Origin: Pseudoalteromonas viridis
Lineage (GTDB): Bacteria; Pseudomonadota; Gammaproteobacteria; Enterobacterales; Alteromonadaceae
Direction of reading: 5' to 3'
Length of the DNA: 64,000 bases
Assembly (NCBI RefSeq): GCF_017742995.1
Contig: NZ_CP072425.1
Coordinates: forward strand, 2,728,001-2,792,000
Both the position numbers and the translations under genes were made by a program. The notes under the pieces were generated by a model. That model was not told where the DNA came from, did not search any database, and was given only the letters and a program-made list of their open reading frames with translations. Shown in pieces: positions 1 to 9,973 of this stretch; the stretch's first letter is position 1; every line of letters starts with the position of its first letter.

Positions 1-1
1 T

Positions 2-547
2 ATAAATCCACCGCAATTTATTACTCAGGATTGGATTGGGGCGGTATTCACAGCTGAAAACAAACGCACAGTTGCGCAAAAGCAGCTGCTGGCCTTATCC
101 GATACCCTGATCAATGAACTGGTCGTTGCCGATATTATTGTGATTTCAACACCTATGTACAATTATGGTATGCCGGCACAGCTTAAAGCCTGGTTTGATC
201 AGGTGGTCCGGGTTAACAAAACCTTTGACTTTGACCTTAATCGCGGGGATTTCCCATTACAACCTTTGCTGTCGGGTAAGACGCTGGTCGTGATAGCCTC
301 ATGCGGCGAGTTTGGCTTTGAAGCGCCTGAAATAAGGGCTAAGAGTAATCACCTTATGCCACATTTGCGCACGCTAAGTCGTTATCTGGGGGTCGAAACT
401 ATGTATGAGATAATGAGTGAGTATCAGGAGTTTGCCGACAGCAGGCATCAGGCCTCACTAAAACAGGCGTATCAGCGCGCACAAACTTTGGCTCAGGAGT
501 TGGCGGGCGATCAGCAAGAAAAGCAGGGCAGCATCCTGACCGTATAG
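2..547 (+). CDS. FMN-dependent NADH-azoreductase-like protein, 5' end outside window
   Basis: The reading frame is open from base 2, so the gene starts upstream of the window; a GTG at 140 is internal. About 181 residues are visible. The fragment has the flavodoxin-like fold signature of the AzoR/NQO family: a hydrophobic strand (ADIIVIS) running into TPMYNYGMPAQLKAWFD near fragment residues 50-66, where the family binds FMN. Known members reduce quinones and azo dyes with NAD(P)H in the cytoplasm. The stop TAG is at 545. The family is clear; the substrate cannot be read from the sequence. Confidence 0.82.
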   Translation: MNPPQFITQDWIGAVFTAENKRTVAQKQLLALSDTLINELVVADIIVISTPMYNYGMPAQLKAWFDQVVRVNKTFDFDLNRGDFPLQPLLSGKTLVVIASCGEFGFEAPEIRAKSNHLMPHLRTLSRYLGVETMYEIMSEYQEFADSRHQASLKQAYQRAQTLAQELAGDQQEKQGSILTV

Positions 548-628
548 GGCCCGGTGACCAATTCGCATATACAGCATAATCAAAAGTGGTCGCTTTGGGT
601 TACTTTTGATTTCCTACTGACTAAGGTG

Positions 629-1081
629 TTACGCGCGCCTTTTATTTTCATGTTCATTCGTATCAGCGCCCTGCTGGAGCAGGGGTTTCAAGTCGCGCAG
701 GATGATATGTCCGTAATCCTGATAGCCGGCCTGTGAACCCGGTGTAAACCATTTCATATGTGCAATAAACTCAAGAGAGCTGGCAATACTAGTGATCAGG
801 CTTTGTTCCATGTCAGAGTGGTAGGTCATTGGTGGCTCAATGGGGGCCTGAGGTGCGGCGTTTTGCAGGGAACGCTCGCCAGTTAGTAGCCATAGCGCAT
901 TATCTTTGGTTGCAGGATGCAAAAAGAATTTACTGATCACAGATAAAGTGGGTTCTCTAACATCTTTTTCATACTTTCGGTAAGACGCAGTGGGAATATC
1001 CAGTATTTCTGAAAAACCAACCTGAGAATACCCCAAGTTGATACGTAACTGTTTTAATCTTGTAGCAAAAGTATTTGACAT
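629..1081 (-). CDS. XRE-family transcriptional regulator
   Basis: A 150-residue protein with an N-terminal helix-turn-helix of the lambda-repressor type: residues about 5-60 contain RLKQLRINLGYSQVGFSEIL and then SYRKYEKDVREPTL, the usual pattern of recognition helix and following turn. The C-terminal 90 residues match nothing I recognise. I chose ATG at 1081 over the in-frame TTG at 1090 because it is the stronger start codon. It is divergent from the second XRE gene at 1301, and the shared 220-base interval probably holds both promoters. Target genes are unknown. Confidence 0.75.
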   Translation of the reverse strand: MSNTFATRLKQLRINLGYSQVGFSEILDIPTASYRKYEKDVREPTLSVISKFFLHPATKDNALWLLTGERSLQNAAPQAPIEPPMTYHSDMEQSLITSIASSLEFIAHMKWFTPGSQAGYQDYGHIILRDLKPLLQQGADTNEHENKRRA

Positions 1082-1300
1082 ATGACCCAATCCGGTTAAT
1101 TATTTATCCACCTGACCCGTTCAGACTACATGACTCTCAGTCAAATGTCTAACCGGGACGAAAAATTAAGCACTTTTTTGGCATTGATGCCAGCTAAGTA
1201 AGAATTCAGACCTGTGTTTAGGGGCTTATAAATCGATTGGCTTTAGACACAAGGCTGTAGGTTTGTAAGACACTGTGATTTGATAATAAGCGGATATGTT

Positions 1301-1600
1301 ATGACTACTGTTAAAAGAAATGAATCTGTGCGTAAAGCACACACCATAGCAGCCAGGAAGCAAATTCAAACTGCGATCCGTCGCCTGCGCAGAGAAATGA
1401 ACTTAACTCAGGCAGAGTTAGGTAAGAAGCTTGTCACACCGGTTGATCAGGCAACTATCTCCAACTGGGAGTGCGGTAAGTCCGACTTATCAGCCTGTCA
1501 ATTATTGGACATCATGATGATTTTTGGCCAGCCAAACTTCATGAGTCTGCTGGAGCAAGGGGCCCAAAGCGATCTCATCGACGAACCTCAGTTTGCCTGA
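1301..1600 (+). CDS. Small XRE-type helix-turn-helix protein
   Basis: A 99-residue protein. Residues about 22-70 form an HTH_3-type domain: IRRLRREMNLTQAELGKKL, then QATISNWECGKSDLS, with the typical 'xxxIsxWExG' recognition motif. ATG at 1301 is preferred to the TTG at 1280; a weak purine stretch (aagcgga) lies just upstream of it. The basic N-terminus (KRNESVRKAH) may contact DNA. It could be an orphan regulator or the antitoxin-like half of a lost pair; no toxin-like partner is adjacent. Confidence 0.68.
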   Translation: MTTVKRNESVRKAHTIAARKQIQTAIRRLRREMNLTQAELGKKLVTPVDQATISNWECGKSDLSACQLLDIMMIFGQPNFMSLLEQGAQSDLIDEPQFA

Positions 1601-1669
1601 AGCGCTTAACTAAATCGCTGACAGGGCATACTGTCAGTTGGTTCCCCTAAGCTAACATATCGTGTTGTC

Positions 1670-1692
1670 CGGGCACGCGCGTGCCCGCTTTT
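1670..1692 (+). terminator. Hairpin terminator after the small XRE gene
   Basis: Bases 1670-1687 form a perfect GC-rich inverted repeat (CGGGCACG/CGTGCCCG with a CG centre) followed by CTTTTCCTTTG, as expected for intrinsic termination of the gene ending at 1600. The rest of the 426-base gap (1601-2026) shows no convincing gene; a 73-codon frame starting at 1903 overlaps the start of the next gene and has no family look. Confidence 0.7.
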
Positions 1693-2026
1693 CCTTTGTT
1701 ATTCGTCTAATCGCTCTGAATGAGCGTCTCTACAGGCGCAAGCCCCTTCACTTCCATATTTCTCGTCAGTGACAGAAGTGTGTTGTCATAAAAAATCAGG
1801 CTCTGTTGCTGGTGGAGCTGCGATGTTGTACTCAATGCTTTCGGATAAACAAACCACGGTTTAACAAGATATCTTTAAGCTTGTTGGAATTGAGGGCTTG
1901 TAATGACTATGCTCAATACTTTGTCTGCTTCCTCAATATTGATACTCAGCTTTTTAGAATTTAGCTTCATTGTGGTTCAAAGTATGCATAGTGTGACTGC
2001 GGTCAATAAAAGTACAAAGGCGTGCT

Positions 2027-2467
2027 ATGAATATTCAAGGAATGGGGCAAAACTTTGCCGTCACAAACACAAATCAATACAGCACGGCCAGCAAATCTCA
2101 GGTGTCGGCTTATCAGCAAACTGACGCTGCCAGAACCTCGTCTGGCGGTCAGGCCGAGCAGACGATTGATATGCACAATATTTCACCCAATCAATACAAT
2201 GCGCTGGTCCGTTCGGGTGTTGCCGAGCTGGCTGTCCCTATGGTTTTACCCGGTGGCCGGGTGCATCTTGATGGTCAGCAGGCGCAAATGGGCGATGTAA
2301 AAACAGACTATATTGGGCAAATTGAGCAATCTATAGAGTTTAGCGAGAGCATCGGGGACCTGAGCCAGGTGGATTTTTTGCACCAGAGGCTGGCGGCTGT
2401 TAAAGCGTTACACGGGCAAAGCTACCTGCCGTCAGAAGCCAGCGAGGGGCTTAATGTCACGGCATAG
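2027..2467 (+). CDS. Hypothetical protein
   Basis: A 146-residue soluble protein of unknown function. The N-terminal 45 residues are rich in Q, S, T and A and look unstructured; residues about 49-85 (MHNISPNQYNALVRSG and the following VPMVLPGGRVHLDG) look like a compact conserved core; the tail is helical with many acidic residues. There is no signal peptide or membrane segment. ATG at 2027 follows AAAGG nine bases upstream. It converges with dapD across a strong hairpin. I do not recognise the family. Confidence 0.55.
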   Translation: MNIQGMGQNFAVTNTNQYSTASKSQVSAYQQTDAARTSSGGQAEQTIDMHNISPNQYNALVRSGVAELAVPMVLPGGRVHLDGQQAQMGDVKTDYIGQIEQSIEFSESIGDLSQVDFLHQRLAAVKALHGQSYLPSEASEGLNVTA

Positions 2468-2470
2468 TTG

Positions 2471-2499
2471 ATCCCGGGCTCTATAACAAAGCCCGGGAT
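2471..2499. terminator. Bidirectional hairpin between convergent genes
   Basis: A perfect 10-bp stem (ATCCCGGGCT at 2471-2480, AGCCCGGGAT at 2490-2499) with a 9-base loop lies between the stop codons of the hypothetical gene and dapD. There is no long T tract on either side, so termination strength is inferred from the stem and the location. Confidence 0.6.
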
Positions 2500-2504
2500 G
2501 CGTA

Positions 2505-3332
2505 TTAATCCTGCACTGAGCGAAGCAGGGCGTTAATACCAACTTTTTCGCGTGTCTGCTGGTCCACTTTCTTCACGATAATGGCCGCATACAGGCTGTG
2601 TGTGCCATCTTTGCTTGGCAAAGAGCCCGGGACGACCACGGCGCCAGCTGGCACACGACCGTAGTGGACCTCACCGGTTTCACGGTCGTAAATACGGGTA
2701 CTCTGTGAAATATACACGCCCATAGAAATGACCGCGCCTTCTTCGACAATCACGCCCTCAACAATCTCAGAGCGGGCACCGATGAAGCAGTTGTCTTCAA
2801 TGATGGTAGGGTTGGCCTGCAGAGGCTCCAGTACACCGCCAATGCCCACACCGCCTGACAGGTGCACATTTTTACCGATCTGCGCACAAGAGCCAACGGT
2901 GGCCCAGGTATCAACCATGGTGCCTTCGTCAACGTACGCGCCAATATTCACATAAGAAGGCATTAGAACCACGTTTTTGCCGACAAAGCTGCCCTGACGT
3001 GCGACAGCGTTAGGCACAACACGCATGCCGCCTTGCTGAAACTGCTCTGGTGTATAATCGCTGAATTTAAGCGGCACTTTATCGTAAAACTGGTTAACGC
3101 CATCATGCAGCGGCTGATTATCGCGGATCCGAAATGACAGCAGAACCGCCTTTTTCAGCCACTGGTGTACAACCCACTCACCGCTGATTTTTTCAGCAAC
3201 ACGGGCGGCACCCGAGTCCAGCATGGCCAGTGCATCAATAATGGCATTTTTAACCTGAGGTGACACATCACTTGGTGTGATGGTGTCACGTTGTTCCCAG
3301 GCCTGTTCAATTATGGTTTTTAAATCCGACAT
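2505..3332 (-). CDS. dapD: Tetrahydrodipicolinate N-succinyltransferase
   Basis: A 275-residue cytoplasmic enzyme that transfers succinyl from succinyl-CoA to tetrahydrodipicolinate in the lysine/diaminopimelate pathway. The length equals the usual proteobacterial DapD. After a helical N-terminal domain (residues 1-100), residues about 105-240 show the irregular hexapeptide repeats of a left-handed beta-helix (e.g. [19 protein letters not shown], and [20 protein letters not shown] further on). GAGG precedes ATG at 3332. It lies 11 bases downstream of glnD on the same strand, so the two are probably co-transcribed. Confidence 0.97.
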   Translation of the reverse strand: MSDLKTIIEQAWEQRDTITPSDVSPQVKNAIIDALAMLDSGAARVAEKISGEWVVHQWLKKAVLLSFRIRDNQPLHDGVNQFYDKVPLKFSDYTPEQFQQGGMRVVPNAVARQGSFVGKNVVLMPSYVNIGAYVDEGTMVDTWATVGSCAQIGKNVHLSGGVGIGGVLEPLQANPTIIEDNCFIGARSEIVEGVIVEEGAVISMGVYISQSTRIYDRETGEVHYGRVPAGAVVVPGSLPSKDGTHSLYAAIIVKKVDQQTREKVGINALLRSVQD

Positions 3333-3343
3333 AGTGTCCTCAT

Positions 3344-5962
3344 TTATTCAGATTCTGCATTGAGTTTTTTCATCAGTGAACGGTGTAACGATGCTTTGGC
3401 ATCTTCACTGAGACGTTGATAATCTTTGTCCGAAACCACAAAGAAATCCTCGGCACGTTCGCCCACTGTAGTAATACGTGCGGCGTGAATATGCAGTGAA
3501 TGCAATTGAAATACCTCGGCTATTTTAGTCAACAAGCCGGGAATATCCACTGCCTGGATCTCTATCAGGTTTCTGTCACTGCGGGCGTGGGGGCGGACCA
3601 CGACCTTAGGTTTAATATTAAAGTCTTTAAAGCGCTGAGAGCGGTTCTTTTTAAGCCTAATTTTCTTTTTCGGATCGGTCAGGATCACTTCCAGGCTGCG
3701 GCGCAGGGCCTTGGCCCGGCTGCCACTGATAGGGCGACCATCGACTTCCAAAATGACAAAGCTAAAGACCACATAGCCATCTTTGGTGGTCAGCACCTGC
3801 GCATGCTGGATCTGGGCTTTTTTGGAGCCAATCACCGCCACCAGTTTAGCAAACAGAGTGGCTTCGTAAGGCGCATAAACAAATACCTGCGTGCCGCCGT
3901 GCATCGGTTGTTCAGAAACCACCACACAAGGCTGACTCAAATCATCACGACCAAGCAGGTACTCGGTATGCCAGGAAATTTGCTGCTCGCTAAAGGCAGT
4001 AAAATAGTTGGCCTTAAAGCGCGCCCAGATCATATCAATCAGATCTTCGCGATAGTCTTTATTAATAAGCCGCTGCTTGGCCTGTTGCTTTTTATCACGA
4101 ATTTGGTCTCGCATATCCATGGGGTTTTCAAGCCCCAGCCGCAGTGCGCGCTGCGTATGTAAATAAAGCTCCCGCAGCAGAGTGTTTTTCCAGTCATTCC
4201 AGAGATTGTCGTTAGTTGCACGAATATCCGCTACGGTCAGACAATAGAGGTAATCGAGCTGGCGCTCATTTTTGATGCGAGAAGCAAATTCGTTGATAAC
4301 ATCTGGATCATTGATGTCCTTACGCTGCGCCGTGACTGACATCAGCAGGTGATTTTCAACCAGCCACGCGACCAGTTTGCTGTCGGACGAGGAAAAGCCG
4401 TGCATGCGTGCAAACGCTGCGGCATCCACCGCTCCCAGCTCTGAATGGTCGCCACCACGGCCTTTGGCAATATCATGGAAAATCCCCGCCAGATAGAGTA
4501 GTTCGGGCTTATCCATGCGGGTGACAATTTCCGAACACAGCGGAAACTCATTCTGATGCTCGTGGCTGAAGTAGCGATAAATATTGTTGATCAGCTTATG
4601 GGTGTGTTCATCCACGGTATAGGCGTGGAACAAGTCGAACTGCATCTGGCCAAAGATATTACGCCACTGTGGCAAATAGGCAGCAATGATCCCATGTTTG
4701 TGCATCAGGGTAAATGCGCGGCCCATGCCGTTGGGGTGCTTGAGTAGCCGCATCAGGGCGTCGCGACAGGCGGCATAATCCTGTAAGTCACCGAGCAAAC
4801 GGCGTCTTACCTGGCGCACCGTACGTATGGTACTGGGGTCGATATCGGTGATCTCCGGGTTGTCGGCAATGTGCTCGAACAATAAGATCAGGTTCTCCCG
4901 ACGAAAGAATACAGAAGGGTTCTTGACTCGAATTCTTTTGCCAACACGTTCAAAGTGATTATCGAGTGGCACTGCGGTTTGCTCGCTTTGATCCGGTAAA
5001 ATGCTCTGCTCAAAATAGGACAGCAGCATCTGATTCATTTCTCGCACCCGGCTCATGATCCGAAACAGGCGTTTCATCATACGCTCAACCGAGGCTTTAC
5101 CTTCGGAGCCAAACCCTAATAGCTCCGCGGCATGAGGCTGATAGTCAAACAGCAGGCGGTTTTCGCTGCGCCCGGCGGCCAGATGCAATGCAAAACGGAT
5201 GTTCCAGAGGTTTTCCAGGCACTCCAGCAGCTCCTGATATTCTTCATGGGTCAGGTAACCATGGCTTATAAGCTCTTCCAACGTTTCGGCGTGAAAGTGC
5301 TTTTTAGCCACCCAAAAGATGGTCTGAAGGTCGCGCAGGCCACCGGGGTTCTCTTTGATATTAGGCTCAAGGTTATAAGCCGTACCGTGGCATTTTTTGC
5401 GTCGCAGACGCTGCTCTTTGACCTTGGCTATAAAGAACTCATCCGACTGCCAGATGGGCGTTTCGACAATATGGCTTTTCAGTCGCTCGAACTCTACGTG
5501 ATTACCACAAATCAAGCGGCTTTCCAGCAAGCTGGTGGTAAAGTGTACGTCTTCGCGTTTTTGTTCCAGCACCTGCTCGTGGGTTCTTACGCTGTGGCCA
5601 ATATCCAGGTTCAGATCCCACAGCAACGTCATAAATGACTCCAGCGAGCCGGTTAGTTCTGCGCCGGGCTCTTGCTTACACAGCAGCAGGAAGTCGATGT
5701 CGGAATACGGGTGCAACTCGCCACGGCCATAGCCTCCCACACCAATCAGCGCCAGATCCGGGAACTGCGCCAGTCCGGTTTCGGTGTAGAGCTTGATCAG
5801 TAGCCTATCAATAAACTCGGCTCGGGCGTTGATCAATTGTCTGACGGGTTGTTTGGAAAACTGATTATTCAGCCACTTGTAAAAGTAGGCCTGGCAGTTT
5901 TTATAGTCGTTTAAGGTTTGCGCTTCGTCGAGAAGCGTTTTTACTTTGTTTGGTAGTGCCAC
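3344..5962 (-). CDS. glnD: [Protein-PII] uridylyltransferase / uridylyl-removing enzyme
   Basis: An 872-residue bifunctional nitrogen sensor that adds UMP to PII proteins when glutamine is low and removes it when glutamine is high. Visible domains in order: nucleotidyltransferase (residues about 74-92, GGYGRGEL followed by SDID with the metal-binding aspartates D88 and D90), a central GlnD helical linker, an HD phosphohydrolase domain ([16 protein letters not shown] near residue 495), and two C-terminal ACT domains (about 690-770 and 800-870) that sense glutamine. The length is normal. It sits between map and dapD in the arrangement common in Gammaproteobacteria. Confidence 0.97.
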   Translation of the reverse strand: MALPNKVKTLLDEAQTLNDYKNCQAYFYKWLNNQFSKQPVRQLINARAEFIDRLLIKLYTETGLAQFPDLALIGVGGYGRGELHPYSDIDFLLLCKQEPGAELTGSLESFMTLLWDLNLDIGHSVRTHEQVLEQKREDVHFTTSLLESRLICGNHVEFERLKSHIVETPIWQSDEFFIAKVKEQRLRRKKCHGTAYNLEPNIKENPGGLRDLQTIFWVAKKHFHAETLEELISHGYLTHEEYQELLECLENLWNIRFALHLAAGRSENRLLFDYQPHAAELLGFGSEGKASVERMMKRLFRIMSRVREMNQMLLSYFEQSILPDQSEQTAVPLDNHFERVGKRIRVKNPSVFFRRENLILLFEHIADNPEITDIDPSTIRTVRQVRRRLLGDLQDYAACRDALMRLLKHPNGMGRAFTLMHKHGIIAAYLPQWRNIFGQMQFDLFHAYTVDEHTHKLINNIYRYFSHEHQNEFPLCSEIVTRMDKPELLYLAGIFHDIAKGRGGDHSELGAVDAAAFARMHGFSSSDSKLVAWLVENHLLMSVTAQRKDINDPDVINEFASRIKNERQLDYLYCLTVADIRATNDNLWNDWKNTLLRELYLHTQRALRLGLENPMDMRDQIRDKKQQAKQRLINKDYREDLIDMIWARFKANYFTAFSEQQISWHTEYLLGRDDLSQPCVVVSEQPMHGGTQVFVYAPYEATLFAKLVAVIGSKKAQIQHAQVLTTKDGYVVFSFVILEVDGRPISGSRAKALRRSLEVILTDPKKKIRLKKNRSQRFKDFNIKPKVVVRPHARSDRNLIEIQAVDIPGLLTKIAEVFQLHSLHIHAARITTVGERAEDFFVVSDKDYQRLSEDAKASLHRSLMKKLNAESE

Positions 5963-6088
5963 CTGGGCTCCCTATATTGCGCGCAAAACTCACAGCTCAG
6001 TTTTACACTAAGTGGCAAAAAAATGCGAGAAAGTGATAGAGAGAGGGAGGTTAACTGGGTGAAAAGCCAGCACACAGGCCAGCAAAGC

Positions 6089-6110
6089 AAAACGCCACCG
6101 GCTGGTGGCG
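6089..6110 (-). terminator. Intrinsic terminator of map
   Basis: Read on the minus strand, the stem CGCCACC/GGTGGCG with a 4-base loop is followed by TTTTG. It lies just after the map stop codon and before glnD, so glnD-dapD may have their own promoter in the 160-base gap, or partial read-through occurs. Confidence 0.65.
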
Positions 6111-6124
6111 TCACAGAGTGCGGG

Positions 6125-6916
6125 TTAAGCTGTGTGCTCGATTACCCGCTCAATGGTGTCGTCGCTGCGCAGCGTCAGAACTTCTACGCCGTTTTCAGTC
6201 ACCAGCAGAGTGTGTTCCCACTGAGCAGACAGGCTGCGGTCTTTCGTTACTACAGTCCAGTCGTCTTTGAGCAGTTTACAGTGGCGCTTGCCCGCATTGA
6301 CCATAGGTTCAATGGTCAGACACATGCCGGCTTGCAGGGCTTCACCTGTACCCGGCTTGCCATAGTGGACAATTTGCGGCTCTTCGTGGAATTCGGCGCC
6401 AATACCGTGGCCGCAATATTCACGCACGATAGAGTAGTTAAAGCCCTCGGCATATTTTTGAATCGCAGCGCCGATGTCGCCAATGCGTACGCCCGGCTTA
6501 ACCATGCGAATACCGATATACAGAGCTTCCTGCGTCACTTCGCTCAGACGCTTACCTTGAATACTGGGCGTACCCACAAAGAACATTTTAGAAGTATCGC
6601 CATGGTAACCGTCTTTGATGACTGTCACATCGATGTTGATGATGTCACCTTCTTTAAGCGGTTTGTCGTTTGGAATACCGTGGCAAATTACGTGGTTTAC
6701 TGAGGTACAAATAGACTTAGGGAAACCATGATAGTTAAGTGGTGCCGGCACAGCCTGCTGCACATCCACAATATAATTATGACAAATGGTATTCAGCTCA
6801 TCAGTTGTCACCCCTGGTTTGACATAAGGTTCAATCATTTCTAATACTTCAGCGGCTAACTTACCGGCAACACGCATTTTTTCGATTTCTTCAGGGGTTT
6901 TGATCACTGCACTCAT
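6125..6916 (-). CDS. map: Methionine aminopeptidase, type I
   Basis: A 263-residue enzyme that removes the initiator methionine from nascent proteins. It shows the pita-bread peptidase residues: H79 (VICHGIPND), metal ligands D96 and D107 in NIDVTVIKDGYHGDTS, the GHGIG...FHEEP motif near residue 170, and later glutamates in LTIEPM and the WEHTLLVTE segment. No N-terminal SH3-type extension is present, so it is type Ia. It is divergent from rpsB, as in Escherichia coli, across a 339-base interval that carries the rpsB promoter and leader. Confidence 0.97.
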   Translation of the reverse strand: MSAVIKTPEEIEKMRVAGKLAAEVLEMIEPYVKPGVTTDELNTICHNYIVDVQQAVPAPLNYHGFPKSICTSVNHVICHGIPNDKPLKEGDIINIDVTVIKDGYHGDTSKMFFVGTPSIQGKRLSEVTQEALYIGIRMVKPGVRIGDIGAAIQKYAEGFNYSIVREYCGHGIGAEFHEEPQIVHYGKPGTGEALQAGMCLTIEPMVNAGKRHCKLLKDDWTVVTKDRSLSAQWEHTLLVTENGVEVLTLRSDDTIERVIEHTA

Positions 6917-6985
6917 TGAGACTCCAAGTCATAGTTTCGACGCAACAACGCCAGGCTAGTTTATGAACGATTTTTAGCCCAAACG

Positions 6986-7014
6986 TTGAGTTAATTTCTT
7001 TTATATGGTATAAA
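6986..7014 (+). promoter_or_regulatory. Probable rpsB promoter
   Basis: TTGAGT (6986-6991), a 17-base spacer and TATAAA (7009-7014) fit a sigma-70 promoter. The discriminator that follows is GCGCGCC, a GC-rich sequence typical of promoters repressed by ppGpp/DksA, which would suit a ribosomal-protein operon. The stringent-control reading is inference. Confidence 0.7.
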
Positions 7015-7019
7015 GCGCG

Positions 7020-7094
7020 CCGTCTTTTTACAAATAAATCTTTTTGCCTTTCTGGTGGTCAATTTGACCAACAGGTTCCGCAAGACGGTTTTTT
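7020..7094 (+). promoter_or_regulatory. rpsB leader hairpin, possible attenuator
   Basis: Just downstream of the promoter, CCGTCTT (7020-7026) can pair with AAGACGG (7082-7088), which is followed directly by six T. The long-range stem closes a 55-base loop containing a second small hairpin (TGGTCAATTTGACCA). This looks like an attenuator or an S2-binding leader element in the 230-base untranslated leader of rpsB. Autoregulation of rpsB-tsf by S2 is known in E. coli; this structure has not been tested. Confidence 0.45.
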
Positions 7095-7255
7095 GTAGCG
7101 AAGACAACACGAAATTAATTTTAACACACACACATATCGACACATACACTTGGGTGCAAGCTTGGAACAAATTATCGGGTAACCGAATTTTCGAACTTGT
7201 TGGTGTTATGGGATATGTGGAGGCCTAACCCTAACTAAATTAGAGGAAAATACAA

Positions 7256-7984
7256 ATGGCAAACGTTTCAATGCGCGATATGCTTCAAGCTGGTGTTCAC
7301 TTCGGTCACCAGGCTCGTTACTGGAACCCTAAGATGAAGCCTTTCATCTTCGGCGCTCGTAACCGTGTACATATCATCAACCTGGAAAAGACTGTTCCTA
7401 TGTTCAACGATGCACTTAAGTTCCTTTCGAACGTTGCATCTAACAAAGGTAAAATCCTTTTCGTAGGTACTAAGCGCGCTGCAAGCGAAGCAGTTAAAGA
7501 AGCAGCTATTCAAAGCGAGCAGTTTTACGTAAATCACCGTTGGTTAGGTGGTATGCTGACTAACTGGAAAACAGTTCGTCAGTCAATCAAGCGTCTTAAA
7601 GACCTTGAAGCTCAAAGCCAAGACGGTACTTTCGAGAAGCTGACTAAAAAAGAAGCTTTGATGAAAACTCGTGAAATGGAAAAGCTTGAGAAAAGCCTTG
7701 GTGGTATCAAAGATATGGGCGGTCTTCCAGACGCTATCTTCATCATCGATGCTGACCACGAGCACATCGCTATCCGTGAAGCAAACAACCTGGGCATTCC
7801 AGTAGTATCTGTTGTTGATACTAACTCTAACCCAGACGGCGTTGACTACATCATCCCAGGTAACGATGATGCTATCCGCGCTATCCAGCTTTACACTGGT
7901 GCTGTTGCAACTGCTATCACTGAAGGTCGTGAAAGCAACATCGTTGCTCAAGCTGAAAGCGACGACTTCGTAGAAGCTGAGTAA
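7256..7984 (+). CDS. rpsB: 30S ribosomal protein S2
   Basis: A 242-residue ribosomal protein with the S2 signatures near the start ([14 protein letters not shown], residues 6-19; [16 protein letters not shown] following) and the second signature around residues 155-190 ([19 protein letters not shown], then [15 protein letters not shown]). AGAGGAAA precedes the ATG. Codon use is strongly biased to highly expressed codons, as in tsf next door. It heads the rpsB-tsf transcript. Confidence 0.98.
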   Translation: MANVSMRDMLQAGVHFGHQARYWNPKMKPFIFGARNRVHIINLEKTVPMFNDALKFLSNVASNKGKILFVGTKRAASEAVKEAAIQSEQFYVNHRWLGGMLTNWKTVRQSIKRLKDLEAQSQDGTFEKLTKKEALMKTREMEKLEKSLGGIKDMGGLPDAIFIIDADHEHIAIREANNLGIPVVSVVDTNSNPDGVDYIIPGNDDAIRAIQLYTGAVATAITEGRESNIVAQAESDDFVEAE

Positions 7985-8051
7985 TAGATTACAAACCGTG
8001 CCACTGGCAACACAGGTGTGCGGGTGGCCGGTTGTAACGCACTAAGCTGTC

Positions 8052-8086
8052 ATCAAGTCTTCATCTTATTTTTCCGAAGACTTGAT
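8052..8086 (+). terminator. rpsB-tsf intergenic hairpin
   Basis: A perfect 11-bp stem (ATCAAGTCTTC at 8052-8062, GAAGACTTGAT at 8076-8086) with a 13-base loop lies between rpsB and tsf. It lacks a clean T run, so it may be a partial terminator or an mRNA stabiliser that sets the S2:EF-Ts ratio, as suggested for the equivalent hairpin in enteric bacteria. Confidence 0.55.
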
Positions 8087-8146
8087 ATTCTTTACAAGCG
8101 GTAATTCGCTTATCAAAAAACCGAATTCAGAATTGAGGATATTCTA

Positions 8147-8998
8147 ATGGCTGTAACTGCTGCCCTAGTTAAAGAACTTCGCGAGCGTACTGGCGCTGGC
8201 ATGATGGATTGTAAAAAAGCACTGACTGAAACTAACGGTGACATCGATCTGGCGATCGAGAACATGCGTAAGAGCGGTGCTGCTAAAGCGGCTAAAAAAG
8301 CTGGTAACATTGCTGCTGAAGGTACAATCCTGATCAAGCAAGGTGAAGGTTTCGCTGCACTTCTTGAAGTTAACTGTCAAACTGACTTCGTTGCTAAAGA
8401 CGAAAACTTCCTGGGTTTCGCTAACACTGTTCTTGACGCTGCTGCTGAAGCTAAGACAGACATCGAAACTTTGAAAGCTCAGTTCGAAGAAACGCGTGTT
8501 GCACTAGTTGCTAAAATCGGTGAAAACATCAACGTTCGTCGCGTTGAGTACATCGACGGCGAAAACATCTCTGCATACCGTCACGGCGACCGTATCGGTG
8601 TTGTTGTAACTGGTGACGCTGACGAAGAGACTCTGAAGCACGTTGCAATGCACGTTGCTGCTTCTAAGCCTGACTACCTAAACCCAGAAGACGTACCTGC
8701 TGAGGTTGTAGAGAAAGAAAAAGCGGTTCAGGTTGAAATCGCTATGAACGAAGGCAAGCCTGCTGAAATCGCTGAGAAAATGGTTGTTGGCCGCATGAAG
8801 AAGTTCACTGGTGAGATCTCTCTTACTGGTCAAGCGTTCATCATGGAGCCTAAGAAGTCTGTTGGCGAGTACCTGAAAGAGAAAGGTGCTTCTGTTTCTT
8901 CATTCATTCGCCTTGAAGTTGGTGAAGGTATCGAGAAGAAAGAAGAAGACTTCGCTGCTGAAGTTGCTGCTCAAATCGCAGCTGCGAAAGGCGAATAA
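8147..8998 (+). CDS. tsf: Translation elongation factor Ts
   Basis: A 283-residue guanine-nucleotide exchange factor for EF-Tu. The N-terminal UBA-like domain ([20 protein letters not shown], residues 8-27) and the [10 protein letters not shown] motif (residues about 80-90) that contacts EF-Tu are both present, followed by the core subdomains and the C-terminal module. Length equals E. coli EF-Ts. It follows rpsB by 160 bases and ends before two hairpins. Confidence 0.98.
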   Translation: MAVTAALVKELRERTGAGMMDCKKALTETNGDIDLAIENMRKSGAAKAAKKAGNIAAEGTILIKQGEGFAALLEVNCQTDFVAKDENFLGFANTVLDAAAEAKTDIETLKAQFEETRVALVAKIGENINVRRVEYIDGENISAYRHGDRIGVVVTGDADEETLKHVAMHVAASKPDYLNPEDVPAEVVEKEKAVQVEIAMNEGKPAEIAEKMVVGRMKKFTGEISLTGQAFIMEPKKSVGEYLKEKGASVSSFIRLEVGEGIEKKEEDFAAEVAAQIAAAKGE

Positions 8999-9015
8999 TC
9001 ACGCTTAGGTGATTA

Positions 9016-9118
9016 AGTGATGCAAAAGCCCCCTCGAGATGAGATTTGCTTTTGCGTCACTGCACAAAATTCTCTAAAATAACCGCGCATTTATGTCTTT
9101 CATAAGCGCGGTTATTTT
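9016..9118 (+). terminator. Tandem hairpins after tsf
   Basis: Two stems in series: AGTGATGCAAAAGC (9016-9029) with GCTTTTGCGTCACT (9048-9061, one mismatch), then a perfect 13-bp stem AAAATAACCGCGC (9076-9088) with GCGCGGTTATTTT (9106-9118). The second has an A-rich/T-rich base typical of intrinsic terminators and would separate rpsB-tsf from pyrH. Confidence 0.75.
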
Positions 9119-9148
9119 GTATCTCACTTTTAATTTGGCCCGGAAATT

Positions 9149-9889
9149 ATGACTATCAATCGAAAACCTGTTTTTAGACGCGTTCTTCTTAAACTTAGCG
9201 GCGAAGCTTTGATGGGAGATGAAGGCTTTGGAATCGATCCTAAAGTATTGGATCGTATGGCCCAAGAAATAAAAGAACTTGTAGAACTCGACGTAGAAGT
9301 GGGTTTGGTTATCGGCGGCGGTAACTTCTTACGTGGCGGCTCTTTGGCCGAAGCGGGTATGAACCGCGTAGTGGGTGACCACATGGGTATGCTGGCAACG
9401 GTGATGAATGGTCTGGCGATGCGTGACGCACTGCACAGAGCGTTTGTGAATGCCCGTCTGATGTCTGCCATTCCACTCAATGGTGTATGTGATGCATACA
9501 ACTGGGCAGAAGCAATTAGCTTGCTGAAATCAGGCCGCGTTGTGATCTTCTCTGCAGGTACTGGTAATCCGTTCTTCACCACTGATTCAGCAGCCTGTCT
9601 GCGCGGCATCGAAATTGAAGCCGATACGGTGATCAAGGCCACTAAAGTAGATGGCGTATTTAGTGATGATCCGGTGAAAAATCCAGATGCAGAATTACAC
9701 CGCCACCTGACGTACAATGAAGTGATTGAAAGAGAATTAAAGGTTATGGACCTGGCGGCATTTACCCTGGCTCGTGACCACAACATGCCTTTGAGCGTAT
9801 TCAACATGAACAAACCAGGCGCGCTAAAGCGTGTTATCATGGGTGAAGAAGAAGGCACTTTAATCAGTACACAACCAGCTGCGGAGTAA
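9149..9889 (+). CDS. pyrH: UMP kinase
   Basis: A 246-residue amino-acid-kinase-fold enzyme that phosphorylates UMP to UDP. Visible motifs: [13 protein letters not shown] (residues 9-21, phosphate binding), [10 protein letters not shown] (about 55-65), [13 protein letters not shown] (about 137-150, UMP and ATP site) and [13 protein letters not shown] (about 165-178). Bacterial UMP kinases of this type are hexamers activated by GTP and inhibited by UTP. Spacing to frr is 84 bases. Confidence 0.97.
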   Translation: MTINRKPVFRRVLLKLSGEALMGDEGFGIDPKVLDRMAQEIKELVELDVEVGLVIGGGNFLRGGSLAEAGMNRVVGDHMGMLATVMNGLAMRDALHRAFVNARLMSAIPLNGVCDAYNWAEAISLLKSGRVVIFSAGTGNPFFTTDSAACLRGIEIEADTVIKATKVDGVFSDDPVKNPDAELHRHLTYNEVIERELKVMDLAAFTLARDHNMPLSVFNMNKPGALKRVIMGEEEGTLISTQPAAE

Positions 9890-9973
9890 GGGCTTAGGCG
9901 ATAAGCCTTGGCAAAACAGTAATTAAACTCGCCAGCTGAGTCCGATTAATACAGTAAAGAATAGGATAGCACT

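Noticed and set aside
554..736. 60-codon frame after the azoreductase gene
   Set aside because: It overlaps the end of the XRE gene on the other strand and has no ribosome site or protein-like composition.
6023..6703. 226-codon plus-strand frame over map
   Set aside because: Antisense to a perfectly conserved gene; translation shows no family features. Similar long antisense frames over dnaE, glnD, rpsB and tilS were rejected for the same reason.
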